Source: Parvibaculum sp039680535 (GTDB taxonomy: Bacteria; Pseudomonadota; Alphaproteobacteria; Parvibaculales; Parvibaculaceae). Taken from it: a DNA stretch of 64,000 bases. The notes below the pieces were generated by a model. It was not told the origin of the DNA. It ran no database searches and saw nothing but the letters and a program-made list of their open reading frames with translations. Location of the stretch: positions 434,001 through 498,000 of the forward strand of contig NZ_JBDKSS010000005.1 of the NCBI RefSeq assembly GCF_039680535.1, written 5' to 3'. The position numbers were made by a program, and so were the translations under genes. Positions 44,377 through 53,517 of the stretch are shown piece after piece (position 1 is the first letter of the stretch; every line of letters begins with the position of its first letter).

Positions 44377-44985
44377 TTATGACTCTCCGCGCGCCGCCCG
44401 TATAGAGGTCGCGGAAGCCGGGTGCTCGCGTCCGTCGAGAAACACGAGGGCTGGCGGCGCGACGCGGGCGAGAAGGCGCGCGTCGCTTTGATCGAGCGTC
44501 GCCGGCTTGAGCATCATGGCGGCTGGAGAAAGCCGCGCCTTCAGCGTGAAGCCCGGCCTTGGGTAGACTGCCATGGCGATTTCATGCGTCAGTTCCCGCC
44601 ATTTCGCCCAGCGCGGAAGTTGCAGCAGATTGTCCGCGCCCATCAGCCAGACGAAGCGGATATCCGGGTGACGCGCCTTGAGCGCGCGCACCGTGTCGAT
44701 CGTGAAGCGGGTGCCGAGCCGCGTTTCGATGTCGGTGACGACGATGCGCGGATCGCCGGACTTCGCGACAAGCTCTTCGGCCGCCTTGACGCGGGCTTCC
44801 TGCGGCGCCATTCCCGATGCGCTTTTCAGCGGGTTCTGCGGCGAAACGAGCCACCAGATGCGGTCCAGCGCCAGCGCCTTCAGGCACATGCGCGTGAGAT
44901 GCAGATGCCCCTCATGTGCGGGATTGAACGAGCCGCCGAGCAGGCCGACCGTCATGCCCGGTGCCAGCGCTTCGCTGCGTTTCAT
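44377..44985 (-). CDS. nadD: Nicotinate-nucleotide adenylyltransferase
   Basis: The 202-residue enzyme adenylates nicotinate mononucleotide in NAD synthesis. The nucleotidyltransferase motifs are VGLLGGSFNPAHEGHLHL (with the GxFxPxHxGH signature) and the C-terminal SATSIRAAR (the ISSTxIR-type motif). WWLVSPQNPLK is typical of NadD. The ATG at 44985 is 13 bases after the proA stop, in the conserved proB-proA-nadD-rsfS-rlmH order. Confidence 0.95.
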   Translation of the reverse strand: MKRSEALAPGMTVGLLGGSFNPAHEGHLHLTRMCLKALALDRIWWLVSPQNPLKSASGMAPQEARVKAAEELVAKSGDPRIVVTDIETRLGTRFTIDTVRALKARHPDIRFVWLMGADNLLQLPRWAKWRELTHEIAMAVYPRPGFTLKARLSPAAMMLKPATLDQSDARLLARVAPPALVFLDGREHPASATSIRAARGES

Positions 44986-44998
44986 GGGCGGCGTCCGT

Positions 44999-46288
44999 TC
45001 ACGGCCTGATCTGGCCGTTGCCGCGCACCACATATTTGAAGCTCGTCAGCTGCTCGACGCCAACGGGCCCGCGCGCATGGAACTTGCCGGTCGCGATGCC
45101 GATTTCCGCGCCCATGCCGAACTCACCGCCATCGGCAAATTGCGTCGAGGCGTTGTGGAGCACGATGGCGCTATCCACCACTGCGAGGAAACGATCGGCG
45201 GTCTTCTGGTTCGCCGTGATGATCGACTCCGTGTGGTGCGAGCCGTAGCGCGCGATGTGGCGCATCGCTTCCTCGACGCCGCCGACGACGCGCACGGAAA
45301 TGATCGCGTCGAGATATTCGGTGCTCCAATCGGCTTCCGTCGCGGGCTTCACGCGGGCATCGACCGCGCAGGTGCGCTCGTCGCCGCGCACTTCGCAGCC
45401 CGCGTCGAGCAGATCCTTGACGAGAACGGGAAGATGCGTCGCCGCACAGGCTTCATCGACAAGCAGTGTTTCCGCCGAGCCGCAAACGCCGGTGCGCCGC
45501 AGCTTCGCGTTCATCACGATCTTGCGCGCCATTTCGAGATCGGCGTCCTTGTCCACATAGACGTGGCAGATGCCTTCGAGATGCGCGAAGACGGGCACGC
45601 GCGCTTCCGACTGCACGCGGGCGACGAGGCTCTTGCCGCCGCGCGGCACGATGACGTCGATATTGCCGTCGAGGCCGGCAAGCATTTCGCCGACCGCCGC
45701 GCGATCCGTCGTCGGAACGAGCTGGATCGCATGCTCGGGCAGATTGGCGGCCATGAAGCCTTCGACGAGCGATTCATGGATGATGCGGCTTGAATGGCTG
45801 CTCTCGGAGCCGCCGCGCAGGATTGCGGCGTTGCCCGACTTCAGGCACAGCGCGCCTGCATCCGCCGTCACATTGGGGCGGCTTTCATAGATGATGCCGA
45901 TGACGCCGAGCGGCACGCGGATGCGCTCGATGTGAAGACCGTTCGGGCGGTCCCACTCAGCGATCTTCGAGCCCACGGGATCGGGAAGGGCGGCGATATC
46001 CTCAAGCCCCTTCGCCATGGCTTCGATGCGCTTCTCGTCGAGCATCAGGCGGTCGAGCAAGGCGCCCGACAGACCCTTCTCCTTTGCCGCGGCGAGGTCT
46101 TTCGCATTGGCTGCGAGAATGTCGTCGACATTGGCGCGCAGAACCATGGCGGCGCCGAGTAGGCCCGCATCCTTCTGCTTGGTTGGCGCCAGGCTGAGCT
46201 TTTCGGCGGCGGCGCGGGCGCGCTTGCCCATCTCCGCCATGAGGGCGGCAACGCTGTTCCGGTCTGCGTCGATTTTCACAATGCTCAC
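44999..46288 (-). CDS. proA: Gamma-glutamyl phosphate reductase
   Basis: The 429-residue aldehyde-dehydrogenase-fold enzyme reduces gamma-glutamyl phosphate to glutamate semialdehyde with NADPH in proline synthesis. Family motifs include PLGVIGIIYESRPNVTADAGALCLKSGNAAILRGGSE, the catalytic Cys in RTGVCGSAETLLVD and MNAKLRRTGVCG upstream of it. It lies between proB and nadD on the minus strand. Confidence 0.97.
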   Translation of the reverse strand: MSIVKIDADRNSVAALMAEMGKRARAAAEKLSLAPTKQKDAGLLGAAMVLRANVDDILAANAKDLAAAKEKGLSGALLDRLMLDEKRIEAMAKGLEDIAALPDPVGSKIAEWDRPNGLHIERIRVPLGVIGIIYESRPNVTADAGALCLKSGNAAILRGGSESSHSSRIIHESLVEGFMAANLPEHAIQLVPTTDRAAVGEMLAGLDGNIDVIVPRGGKSLVARVQSEARVPVFAHLEGICHVYVDKDADLEMARKIVMNAKLRRTGVCGSAETLLVDEACAATHLPVLVKDLLDAGCEVRGDERTCAVDARVKPATEADWSTEYLDAIISVRVVGGVEEAMRHIARYGSHHTESIITANQKTADRFLAVVDSAIVLHNASTQFADGGEFGMGAEIGIATGKFHARGPVGVEQLTSFKYVVRGNGQIRP

Positions 46289-46372
46289 GAGGCCACCTGT
46301 TTTCTGCTCGTTCTCTCATGTGTAGCGCCGTCGACCCTACCGCAAGGGGCGGAGGCCGGCACGGGCTTTGTC

Positions 46373-47491
46373 TCAGGCCTTCATCATCACCAGATCGTCG
46401 CGATGGACCATTTCGGCCCGGCCCGCGAAGCCCAGAAGCTCCTCGATCTCGCTGCTGTTATGGCCCTTGATGCGCTGGGCGTCCTCGCTCGAATAGGCGG
46501 AAAGCCCGCGCGCGATCTCGATGCCATTCTCGTTGAGAATGCTCAGCGCGTCGCCGCGCTCGAAGCGGCCCTCGACGGCGGTGATTCCGGCGGGGAGAAG
46601 GCTCCGGCCATGGCGCAGCGCATTGACCGCGCCGTCATCGACCGTGATCGAGCCCATGGTCTTGAGGCTGCCGGAAATCCAGCGCTTGCGCGAGGCGACG
46701 GGCGTGGTGCGCGCCGTGAACCAGGTGCAGCGCGCGCCTTCTTCCAGCGCGCGAAGCGGGTGCAGCGTGCGGCCGTTCGCAATCGCCATGTTGCAGCCGC
46801 CATCGGTCGCGATGCGGGCGGCGGCGACTTTCGTCTTCATGCCACCGCGGCTCATCTCGCTCGCGGCGTCGCCCGCCATGCCCATGATTTCGGGTGTGAT
46901 ATCGGCGACTTCGGGGATATGCGTCGCGCCGGGTTCCGAAGGCGGCGCGGTATAGAGGCCGTCCACGTCGGAGAGCAGGACGAGGCAGTCCGCCGAGATC
47001 ATGCTCGCGACGCGGGCGGCGAGGCGGTCATTGTCGCCATAGCGGATTTCGCTGGTCGCGACAGTGTCGTTCTCGTTGATGACGGGCACGGCGCCGAGAC
47101 GCAGCAGCGTGTTGATGGTCGAGCGCGCATTGAGATAGCGCCGCCGCTCTTCCGTGTCGTCGAGCGTCAGCAGAACCTGGGCGCATGTGCGGCCGTAGGC
47201 GCTGAGGATTTCCTGATAGGCATGGGCGAGGCTGATCTGGCCGACGGCGGCGGCAGCCTGGCTTTCCTCGAGTTTCAGCTTGCCCGAAGGCAGGCCGAGG
47301 GCGCGGCGGCCGAGTGCGATGGAGCCGGACGAGACGATCAGCATTTCCTGTCCGCGTGCGCGCATCGTCGCCACGTCTTCGATGAAGGCGTGAAGCCAGG
47401 TGCGGTTGAGCTTGCCGGTCTCCTTGTCGGTCAGAAGGGCGGAGCCGATCTTGACGACAACGCGTTGGGCATTGCTGAGGCGCGCGATCAT
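46373..47491 (-). CDS. proB: Glutamate 5-kinase
   Basis: The 372-residue enzyme phosphorylates glutamate, the first step of proline synthesis. The amino-acid-kinase domain begins RVVVKIGSALLTD, with SSGSIALGRRALG and LLSDVDGLYTAPP, and is followed by a C-terminal PUA domain (about 280-370; GSITVDDGAVNALRHGRSLLPAGITAVEGRFERGD). The longer frame to 47650 is rejected: the ATG at 47491 matches the kinase N-terminus. It lies 31 bases downstream of obgE. Confidence 0.97.
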   Translation of the reverse strand: MIARLSNAQRVVVKIGSALLTDKETGKLNRTWLHAFIEDVATMRARGQEMLIVSSGSIALGRRALGLPSGKLKLEESQAAAAVGQISLAHAYQEILSAYGRTCAQVLLTLDDTEERRRYLNARSTINTLLRLGAVPVINENDTVATSEIRYGDNDRLAARVASMISADCLVLLSDVDGLYTAPPSEPGATHIPEVADITPEIMGMAGDAASEMSRGGMKTKVAAARIATDGGCNMAIANGRTLHPLRALEEGARCTWFTARTTPVASRKRWISGSLKTMGSITVDDGAVNALRHGRSLLPAGITAVEGRFERGDALSILNENGIEIARGLSAYSSEDAQRIKGHNSSEIEELLGFAGRAEMVHRDDLVMMKA

Positions 47492-47522
47492 TTGCAGACC
47501 TCGCAGCGAACTCCTTGTCCGA

Positions 47523-48566
47523 TCATGGACGCCATCCTTCTTCCGGCTCTTCAGCCGCCTTCTTTTCTTCAGCGTTCGCCGCGGCGATTTCGTCGGCGAC
47601 CAGGTGCAGCACCTTGTCGACGCCTTCGCCCGAGACGCCGGAGATGACATGCACCTTCTTGCGGCGGCTCGCCTTCACCAGCGCCTTGCGCTTTTCCTCG
47701 CGCTCTTCTTCCGACAGCGCGTCGCATTTGTTGAGGCAGAGGATCTCGGGCTTCTCGTCGAGCCCGGCGCCATAGGCTTCGAGTTCGTTCCGGATGACGT
47801 GATAGGCCTCCGCCACATCCTCCTGCGTGCCGTCCACGAGGTGAATGAGAACGCGGCAGCGCTCCACATGGCCGAGGAAGCGATCGCCGAGCCCTGCGCC
47901 TTCGCTCGCACCTTCGATGAGGCCTGGAATGTCGGCCAGAACGAAAGTGCGCGCATCGACGCTCACCACGCCGAGGCCGGGCGTCAGGGTGGTGAAGGGA
48001 TAATCCGCGATCTTGGGCTTTGCCGCGCTCACCTTGGCGAGGAAGGTGCTCTTGCCCGCATTGGGCAGGCCGACAAGGCCCGCATCGGCAATGAGCTTCA
48101 GCTGGAGCCATACCCACATTTCCTGGCCTTCCTGGCCGGGATTGGCACGGCGTGGCGCGCGGTTGGTCGAACTCTTGAAGTGGGCGTTGCCGAAGCCGCC
48201 ATTGCCGCCCTTGAGCAGCACGACGCGCTGGCCGACCTTCGTAAGATCGGCGAGGAGCGTTTCCCCCTCTTCGTCATAGACCTGCGTGCCCACGGGTACT
48301 TTCAGCACCGCGTCGGCGCCGTTGAAGCCGTGACGGTTCCGGCCCATGCCGTGCATGCCGGTCTTGCCCTTGAAATGCTGCTGGTAGCGATAGTCGATGA
48401 GCGTGTTCAGCCCCTCGACGCATTCGACCACGACATCGCCGCCCTTGCCGCCGTCGCCGCCGTCGGGGCCGCCGAATTCGAGAAATTTCTCGCGGCGAAA
48501 GCTGACCGCGCCGGCGCCGCCGTCGCCAGCGCGGACATAGATTTTCGCCTGATCGAGAAATTTCAT
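47523..48566 (-). CDS. obgE: GTPase ObgE/CgtA
   Basis: The 347-residue ribosome-associated GTPase has the Gly-rich OBG domain (about 1-158; MKFLDQAKIYVRAGDGGAGAVSFRREKF, GGPDGGDGGKGGDV). The G domain follows with G1 GLPNAGKST, G3 DIPGLIEGA and G4 NKCD. It acts in 50S assembly and stress control. It overlaps the GNAT gene by 4 bases (ATGA). Confidence 0.97.
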   Translation of the reverse strand: MKFLDQAKIYVRAGDGGAGAVSFRREKFLEFGGPDGGDGGKGGDVVVECVEGLNTLIDYRYQQHFKGKTGMHGMGRNRHGFNGADAVLKVPVGTQVYDEEGETLLADLTKVGQRVVLLKGGNGGFGNAHFKSSTNRAPRRANPGQEGQEMWVWLQLKLIADAGLVGLPNAGKSTFLAKVSAAKPKIADYPFTTLTPGLGVVSVDARTFVLADIPGLIEGASEGAGLGDRFLGHVERCRVLIHLVDGTQEDVAEAYHVIRNELEAYGAGLDEKPEILCLNKCDALSEEEREEKRKALVKASRRKKVHVISGVSGEGVDKVLHLVADEIAAANAEEKKAAEEPEEGWRP

Positions 48567-49129
48567 TCTGTCGTCTCTCTTGCGAGGAGGTTGTGCGTGG
48601 CCGCCCGCGCCCTCGGCAGTTCCATCCGGAGGCCACGCAGCTTGGCGCGCCGCGCTTCCGACCAGATCTCGTTTTCCGCAATATAGCGGAAGCCGAGCTT
48701 GGTCAGAACGCGGCCCGACGCATGATTTTCGACAATGTGCCCCGCCGTCAGCCTTTCAGGGGAAAGGCGCGCGAAAGCCTCGGCGATGAGGCGCCTGCCG
48801 GCTTCCGTCGCGATGCCGCGGCTCCACCAGGCCTCGCCGATCCAGTAGCCGAGTTCAAAGGCGTCGCCGCCCTTGTCCGACGCATCGAGACCGATCGAGC
48901 CGACCAGTTCGCCGTCCCGCTCGATGGCATAGGCATAGCTCTGCCCTGCGGCGCGGCGCGCATCATGCGTCGCGATCCACTCTTCCGCGAGACCGTCCTT
49001 ATAGGGGTAGGGCACGCGAGCCAGCATGCTCGCCACTTTCCAGTTGCCGGCGAGCGCCTGAACGCGCGGCGCGTCGTCGAGATTGAAGTGCCTCAGGACC
49101 AGCCGGTCCGTTCTCAGAACGTCCTGCAT
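48563..49129 (-). CDS. GNAT-family N-acetyltransferase (RimJ/RimL-like)
   Basis: The 188-residue protein starts MQDVLRTDRLVLRHFNLDDAPRV, the RimJ/RimL-type opening. GSIGLDASDKGGDAFELGYWIGEAWWSRGIATEA holds the acetyl-CoA-binding R/Q-x-x-G/A region (SRGIATEAGRRL), and ENHASGRVLTKLGFRY is the closing motif. It probably acetylates an N-terminus or small molecule; substrate unknown. It overlaps obgE and follows rpmA. Confidence 0.88.
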   Translation of the reverse strand: MQDVLRTDRLVLRHFNLDDAPRVQALAGNWKVASMLARVPYPYKDGLAEEWIATHDARRAAGQSYAYAIERDGELVGSIGLDASDKGGDAFELGYWIGEAWWSRGIATEAGRRLIAEAFARLSPERLTAGHIVENHASGRVLTKLGFRYIAENEIWSEARRAKLRGLRMELPRARAATHNLLARETTE

Positions 49130-49159
49130 CGGGGGCTCTCCTGGCCCCGAGAGGGCATT

Positions 49160-49188
49160 AAAAAAGGGAGATGGCGGCCCATCTCCCT
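49160..49188 (-). terminator. Intrinsic terminator after rplU-rpmA
   Basis: A 10-bp perfect stem (49165-49174 AGGGAGATGG with its complement at 49179-49188) has a 4-base loop. On the minus strand TTTTTT follows. It separates L21-L27 from the GNAT-obgE unit. Confidence 0.9.
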
Positions 49189-49235
49189 CTCGATTTCGAT
49201 GGTCGCCACCTGCGAGGTGGCGAAACCTCGCGTCT

Positions 49236-49514
49236 TCAGTCGGCCGCAGCCGCCGGAGCGCCGGCCGGCATGACGGATACGTAGGTGCGGCCGTTTTTGC
49301 GCGCACGGAAGGACACAACGCCCTCAACGGTCGCAAAAATGGTGTGATCCGTGCCGATGCCGACATTCGCGCCGGGGTGCACCTTGGTGCCGCGCTGACG
49401 AATGATGATGTTGCCCGGAATGACGGCTTCGCCACCGAACTTCTTCACACCAAGACGACGACCGGCGCTATCGCGACCGTTGCGGGATGAACCGCCTGCT
49501 TTCTTATGAGCCAT
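49236..49514 (-). CDS. rpmA: 50S ribosomal protein L27
   Basis: The 92-residue protein begins MAHKKAGGSSRNGRDSAGRRLGVKKFGGE, the invariant L27 N-terminus that reaches the peptidyl transferase centre. No N-terminal cleavage extension as in Firmicutes is present. A short Ala-rich tail (PAGAPAAAAD) ends the protein. It lies 17 bases after rplU. Confidence 0.98.
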   Translation of the reverse strand: MAHKKAGGSSRNGRDSAGRRLGVKKFGGEAVIPGNIIIRQRGTKVHPGANVGIGTDHTIFATVEGVVSFRARKNGRTYVSVMPAGAPAAAAD

Positions 49515-49531
49515 TTGTCTCTACTCCTGCC

Positions 49532-49843
49532 TCAGCCTGCGATCTCGACGATCTTGACGAGCATCAGATCCTGGCGATGGCCGTTCTTGCGGCGATAATT
49601 CTGACGACGGCGCTTCTTGAAGACCGTCAGCTTCGGGCCGCGCGTCATTTCGACGATCTCGGCCTTCACGCTCGCGCCTTCGACGAGCGGCGCGCCGATC
49701 TTCGTCGCGCTGCCTTCGCCACCGATCATCAGGACCGGAAGGTCGATCTTGTCGCCGGCGTTCGCTTCGACGCGCTCGACTTCAAGGAGTTCGTCTTTAG
49801 CGACTTTGTACTGCTTGCCGCCGGTCCGGATGACTGCGAACAT
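49532..49843 (-). CDS. rplU: 50S ribosomal protein L21
   Basis: The 103-residue protein starts MFAVIRTGGKQYKVAKDELLEVERV and ends in the RNA-binding FKKRRRQNYRRKNGHRQ segment typical of L21. The start at 49843 is the family start; the longer frame is untranslated. It is the first gene of the L21-L27 pair. Confidence 0.98.
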   Translation of the reverse strand: MFAVIRTGGKQYKVAKDELLEVERVEANAGDKIDLPVLMIGGEGSATKIGAPLVEGASVKAEIVEMTRGPKLTVFKKRRRQNYRRKNGHRQDLMLVKIVEIAG

Positions 49844-49970
49844 GGGAAACCACCATATAACGGAAAAGGGCCAGGCGCGGCGGAAGTGCCGCGGCCCGGG
49901 CCGAATTGGGGGGGAATATACAGGGGGAGGACCGCCTGTCAAGGCGAGAAGGCCTTGGGAACCGGCCCTT

Positions 49971-50738
49971 TCAGCCCCTTTCAGTCTGTCGGAAAGAACG
50001 CCAGAGGCAGACTCCGAGAAAATAGACCGAGACGAGCAGGAAGGCTCCATAAGCCACCGGCATGGCTTTCGCCGGGGTAAGGCTGGGCCCGCTCGCCAGC
50101 ACCAGCGTGAAGGTAAGAGCTCCCCAGGCCCCCGTCATGAGCAGATTTAGTGACCGGAGCGCCCGGACACGGAAGGGATGGATGAATTTGAGCGGCACGA
50201 AGGTCAGGGCGCCCAGCACCGCGATGGCCGCCAGATTCGCCCAGGGGCCGCTCGTCGTCAGATAGAAATAGAGGATGACGAGGTTCCAGACCGCCGGAAA
50301 GCCGGAGAAATAATTGTCCGATGTCTTCATGTCCTTGTTGCCGAAGCAATAAAGGGACGTCGTCATGATGTAGGCGGCGGCGGGAATCTCGAAGCCCGAT
50401 GGGACCATGCCGAAGCGGTAGACGATGAGGGCCGGGATTACCGTGTAATTGAGGTAGTCGATGATGTGATCGAGGATCGCGCCGTCGAATCGGGGCGCGA
50501 ATTCGGTCACGCGGACCTTGCGGGCCATTGGCCCATCGAACCCGTCGATCAGCAGCGCCGCGCCGAGCCAGAGCAGGACGAGGCGCAAGTCGACCGCAAT
50601 CAGCGCCGCAATGGCCAGCAGCCCGGCCACGGCGCCCGAGGCCGTGAAGGCATGGACCGCCCAGGCGGCAAAGACCCGCGGCCGGAGCCGTTCCACTCCG
50701 GGCTTGGCAGCTTTTTGCTCTGTACGCGCGTCGCTCAT
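49971..50738 (-). CDS. pcs: Phosphatidylcholine synthase
   Basis: The 255-residue membrane enzyme condenses CDP-diacylglycerol with choline to make phosphatidylcholine. The CDP-alcohol phosphotransferase motif is DGFDGPMARKVRVTEFAPRFDGAILDHIID, with the Pcs-type spacing (D-G-x2-A-R-x8-G-x3-D-x3-D, here slightly altered). Several transmembrane helices and FGNKDMKTSDNYFSGFPAVWN are as in rhizobial Pcs. The pathway depends on choline uptake. It is a one-gene unit upstream of the L21 operon, next to the tRNA-Ser gene. Confidence 0.9.
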   Translation of the reverse strand: MSDARTEQKAAKPGVERLRPRVFAAWAVHAFTASGAVAGLLAIAALIAVDLRLVLLWLGAALLIDGFDGPMARKVRVTEFAPRFDGAILDHIIDYLNYTVIPALIVYRFGMVPSGFEIPAAAYIMTTSLYCFGNKDMKTSDNYFSGFPAVWNLVILYFYLTTSGPWANLAAIAVLGALTFVPLKFIHPFRVRALRSLNLLMTGAWGALTFTLVLASGPSLTPAKAMPVAYGAFLLVSVYFLGVCLWRSFRQTERG

Positions 50739-50908
50739 GGCGAAACTTTAGCAGGATCGCGGCCGCCAAAACGCCCTTTCTGCGCAGCGACGCAAAAAGG
50801 AGAGATTTATGGCCGTTCAGGCACTTGTGCCGGCGCAATAGCTCGGTCTACATTCCGCGCCGCTTCCACATGGCAGCCGCGCGCCCCGCCGCCGGCCCCA
50901 TACCTCGC

Positions 50909-50998
50909 GGAGAGGTGGCTGAGTGGTTGAAAGCACCGCACTCGAAATGCGGCATAGGGGTGACTCTATCGGGGGTTCGAATCCCTCCCTCTCCGCCA
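50909..50998 (+). tRNA. tRNA-Ser (anticodon CGA), CCA encoded
   Basis: The 90-base gene folds as a class II tRNA. Acceptor GGAGAGG (50909-50915) pairs with CCTCTCC (50988-50994). The anticodon stem-loop is CCGCA-CTCGAAA-TGCGG with anticodon CGA, reading UCG. A long variable arm precedes the T arm with GGTTCGAATCC. G is the discriminator and CCA is encoded at 50996-50998. It marks the left border of the accessory island. Confidence 0.97.
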
Positions 50999-51337
50999 AG
51001 AATCATTGTAACTTATTGAAATATATAAATATTTATGATGCGGCTAACTCCGGCCCATCATCCAGCCCCACATCCCATCAATGCCAGCGTGGCTCGCCTG
51101 ATCCGGGATTTGTCCGAATTTGAGGTGAGGAGCGCCCGAAAAGACCTCGTTGGGATTTGTTGCCCTGCTGCGGGATGAGGTGCGACGAGTAGTTGCTGCA
51201 TTGGCCGAATCGGTTCAGCCTTTCTTTAAGTCAAACGAAATCAGGGACTTCGTTATCTCTGCCAGTCTGACTGCATTTTCAGTTTGAGCGCATGACGCGC
51301 CTTCATCAGCCCGCAAAGCAGCGGGAGAAGGACGCGT
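50999..51337. other. Intergenic region at the island start with a possible gene remnant
   Basis: No intact gene is seen. From 51089 a frame reads VARLIRDLSEFEVRSARKDLVG and then stops. From about 51150 another frame reads GFVALLRDEVRRVVAALAES and stops near 51287. Together they look like one short helper gene broken by a frameshift. Confidence 0.4.
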
Positions 51338-51838
51338 ATGCCAATTCCTCCAGACGATCTTCATTCTCAGCCCGGTCTGTTCGGTCAGCTCGACCTGCCC
51401 GTACCTCACAGGCAGGAACAAGGTGTTGCGGCTCCTGCCCCGGCACGATCTCCGGCGCCCTCTAATAAAGCCGGCGCGGCGGATGAGATGCGTCCCGCTG
51501 AACCCGCTGATGCGGTGCCCGTGCGCAGGAAGCGGCGGAAGGCCGGATGTGAGAGCGCAAGCGCGCGCACGATCTCATCTGAAAAATCGGCCTCGTCTGA
51601 GAACACGAGCGGGATCGCAACCCTTCAGCCGCCCTCTCAGATGCTCGCTGATTTGCCGGAGCGCTATTTCACCGTGAGGCAGGTGGCTACACGCTATCGC
51701 GTCGGCATTGCGACGGTCTGGCGCTGGGTCAAGGAGCAGGACGGATTTCCGGAGCCTGTTCGTCTTTCAAAGGGGACCACACGCTGGTGCGAGGCTGACC
51801 TGTTGCGCTTCGAAATCGCAAGGAGGGCGGGCAAATGA
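51338..51838 (+). CDS. AlpA-like DNA-binding protein with disordered N-terminus
   Basis: The 166-residue protein has a Pro/Ala/Ser/Arg-rich, probably disordered N-terminal half (about 1-105). A C-terminal HTH of the AlpA/excisionase group follows: ERYFTVRQVATRYRVGIATVWRWVKE, then FPEPVRLSKGTTRWCEADLLRFE. AlpA proteins activate integrase genes of tRNA-borne elements. Its place upstream of the recombinase fits control of, or partnership in, excision. GGAG lies upstream of the ATG. Confidence 0.8.
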   Translation: MPIPPDDLHSQPGLFGQLDLPVPHRQEQGVAAPAPARSPAPSNKAGAADEMRPAEPADAVPVRRKRRKAGCESASARTISSEKSASSENTSGIATLQPPSQMLADLPERYFTVRQVATRYRVGIATVWRWVKEQDGFPEPVRLSKGTTRWCEADLLRFEIARRAGK

Positions 51839-51923
51839 CGGCCTCCCTTGTGCCCGCCTGGTACGGCGGTTCTCAGCCATCTCTCCACGCCGAGATTTCA
51901 ATCGACCGTGAGGGAGGCTGCTG

Positions 51924-52343
51924 ATGCGCCGCCGTCACCATCCCAACAAGGCTAAATCAAATTGGGTCTATGACCTCAAGGCGACCCGTTCGCTCTATGA
52001 CGTCAGCAGAAACACCCCCCTGAACTGGATCAAGCAGGGGCTTCACCCAATCGACGATCAGAAGCCGGTGGCGTTCCGCGGCGACGAGCTCAATCGCTTT
52101 CATCTGCAGCGAAGGCAGAATCTGCGGTGTCGCTTGGAGCCGCATGAATTCTTCTGTGTCGGGTGCAAGCGTCCCAAGCAGCCGCTTGATGGTGAGATTG
52201 ATGTCATCTCGTCCCGCAAAGGCGCAGCTCATATCACGGGCGTGTGCCCGGACTGCAATGGCGCCGTCTTCCGGTTTGTGGACCCGCAGGGGACGTCCGC
52301 GTTCTTCGAAAAATATGCGGTCAAGAGCAGAGACAAGAAATGA
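51924..52343 (+). CDS. HTH / zinc-ribbon protein linked to the recombinase
   Basis: The 139-residue protein begins RRRHHPNKAKSNWVYDLKATRSLYDVSRNTPLNWIKQGLHPID, a helix-turn-helix-like segment. A four-Cys zinc ribbon follows (CVGCKRPKQ and, 37 residues on, CPDCNGA). Small HTH/Zn-ribbon proteins of this kind occur directly upstream of tyrosine recombinases in alphaproteobacterial islands and probably assist integration or excision. No enzyme motif is present. Confidence 0.72.
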   Translation: MRRRHHPNKAKSNWVYDLKATRSLYDVSRNTPLNWIKQGLHPIDDQKPVAFRGDELNRFHLQRRQNLRCRLEPHEFFCVGCKRPKQPLDGEIDVISSRKGAAHITGVCPDCNGAVFRFVDPQGTSAFFEKYAVKSRDKK

Positions 52344-52348
52344 CACTA

Positions 52349-52387
52349 GTGTGAGGACCCTGTTCTCGCTGTTGTTGTGCATTGAGC
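52349..52387. repeat. Copy 1 of a ~38-bp imperfect direct repeat
   Basis: The block GTGTGA...TTCTCGCTGTTGTTGTGC ATTGAGC has a partner at 55806-55843. The 25-base core differs at three positions. This copy lies just upstream of the recombinase start. Confidence 0.6.
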
Positions 52388-52404
52388 AATTCAGGATTGT
52401 CGAA

Positions 52405-53517
52405 ATGTCGAACCCGAAAAATGATCGCTGCCGTCTGGCGTATCAGGCGCATCTCCGGCATGCCAAAGGGCTCAGTGAGAAGAGCATGGATGCGGCGCTG
52501 TCAGCATTGACCGAATTTGAGGTCTTTACGCGTCATCGTGACTTCAGGCTGCTTCATCGAGAGCAGATCATCGGCTTCAAGGATCATCTGATGACTCGCG
52601 CGAGCCGCGCCGATGGCCAGCCTCTCAGCGCCTCTACGATCATTCATACGCTCGGTCACTGTCGGGCATTCTTTACCTGGCTCGTCGAGCAGAGAGGCTA
52701 TCGCAGCATGAACGCGACCGAGGTGGACTACTTTGCGCCGCCGCGCCGTGAGGTCATGCGTGCGCGTACGCTGCCTCCCAAGCCGGTTCCGACTCCCGAC
52801 GAGGTCCGCCGTATCCTTTCGACCATGCCCGGAGAAACGCTTCATGCTCGCCGGGACAGGGCGATCATTGCTTTCATGTATTTGACCGGGATCAGGGTCA
52901 ACGCGGTTGCCTCATTGCGTCTCGGGCATCTCGATATGGTCTCAAGGACGGTCTTTCAGGATGCAGGCGTCGTTCGCGTCAAATTCTCGAAGAGCCAGGT
53001 GACTTCGTTCTTTCCTGTTGGGAGCGATATCGAGCAGATCGTTGTGGACTGGGCGCTGGAACTCTGCCAGCGCGGCTATTCACCCGACGATCCGCTCTTT
53101 CCTCGGAACGGTGAGCTGGGTGACAACGGCGACAGCGAGATTGCGCGCGAATGCTGGTCTAACTCCGCACCCATAAGACGGATATTCAAACGCGCATTTG
53201 AGGATGCGGGCATCAGCTATTACACGCCTCACGCATTCCGAAAGACGCTGACCCGCTTGGGGCTCGAAATGTGCGATACAGTGGAAGAGTGCTGGGCCTG
53301 GTCGCTCAATCTCGGTCACAACTCGCTCAATACAACCCTTCAGCATTATGGGGTGCCGTCGGATGAGCGTCGCCGGCAGGTGCTGGGCGCGCTGGGCCGG
53401 TCGATAGACGAAACCATGGACGAGGGGACCGAGGCTTTACTGCCATTGTTCAGGACAAATCCTGCCTTTGCGCGAGCCGCCAGAATCTTTGCACGGCAAG
53501 AGAGGTCGGCTGAATAA
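52405..53517 (+). CDS. Tyrosine recombinase / integrase of the island
   Basis: The 370-residue protein has a SAM-like N-terminal domain (LAYQAHLRHAKGLSEKSMDAALSALTEFEVF) and a catalytic domain. The first Arg is in YLTGIRVNAVASLRLGHLD, the His-x-x-Arg motif is TPHAFRKTLTRLG, followed by His in LNLGHNSLNTTLQ, and Tyr in HYG. It differs from XerC and resembles integrases of genomic islands. AGGA lies 8 bases before the ATG at 52405; the longer open frame to 52144 overlaps the Zn-ribbon gene in another frame and lacks homology. It probably integrated the element near the tRNA-Ser gene. Confidence 0.88.
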   Translation: MSNPKNDRCRLAYQAHLRHAKGLSEKSMDAALSALTEFEVFTRHRDFRLLHREQIIGFKDHLMTRASRADGQPLSASTIIHTLGHCRAFFTWLVEQRGYRSMNATEVDYFAPPRREVMRARTLPPKPVPTPDEVRRILSTMPGETLHARRDRAIIAFMYLTGIRVNAVASLRLGHLDMVSRTVFQDAGVVRVKFSKSQVTSFFPVGSDIEQIVVDWALELCQRGYSPDDPLFPRNGELGDNGDSEIARECWSNSAPIRRIFKRAFEDAGISYYTPHAFRKTLTRLGLEMCDTVEECWAWSLNLGHNSLNTTLQHYGVPSDERRRQVLGALGRSIDETMDEGTEALLPLFRTNPAFARAARIFARQERSAE

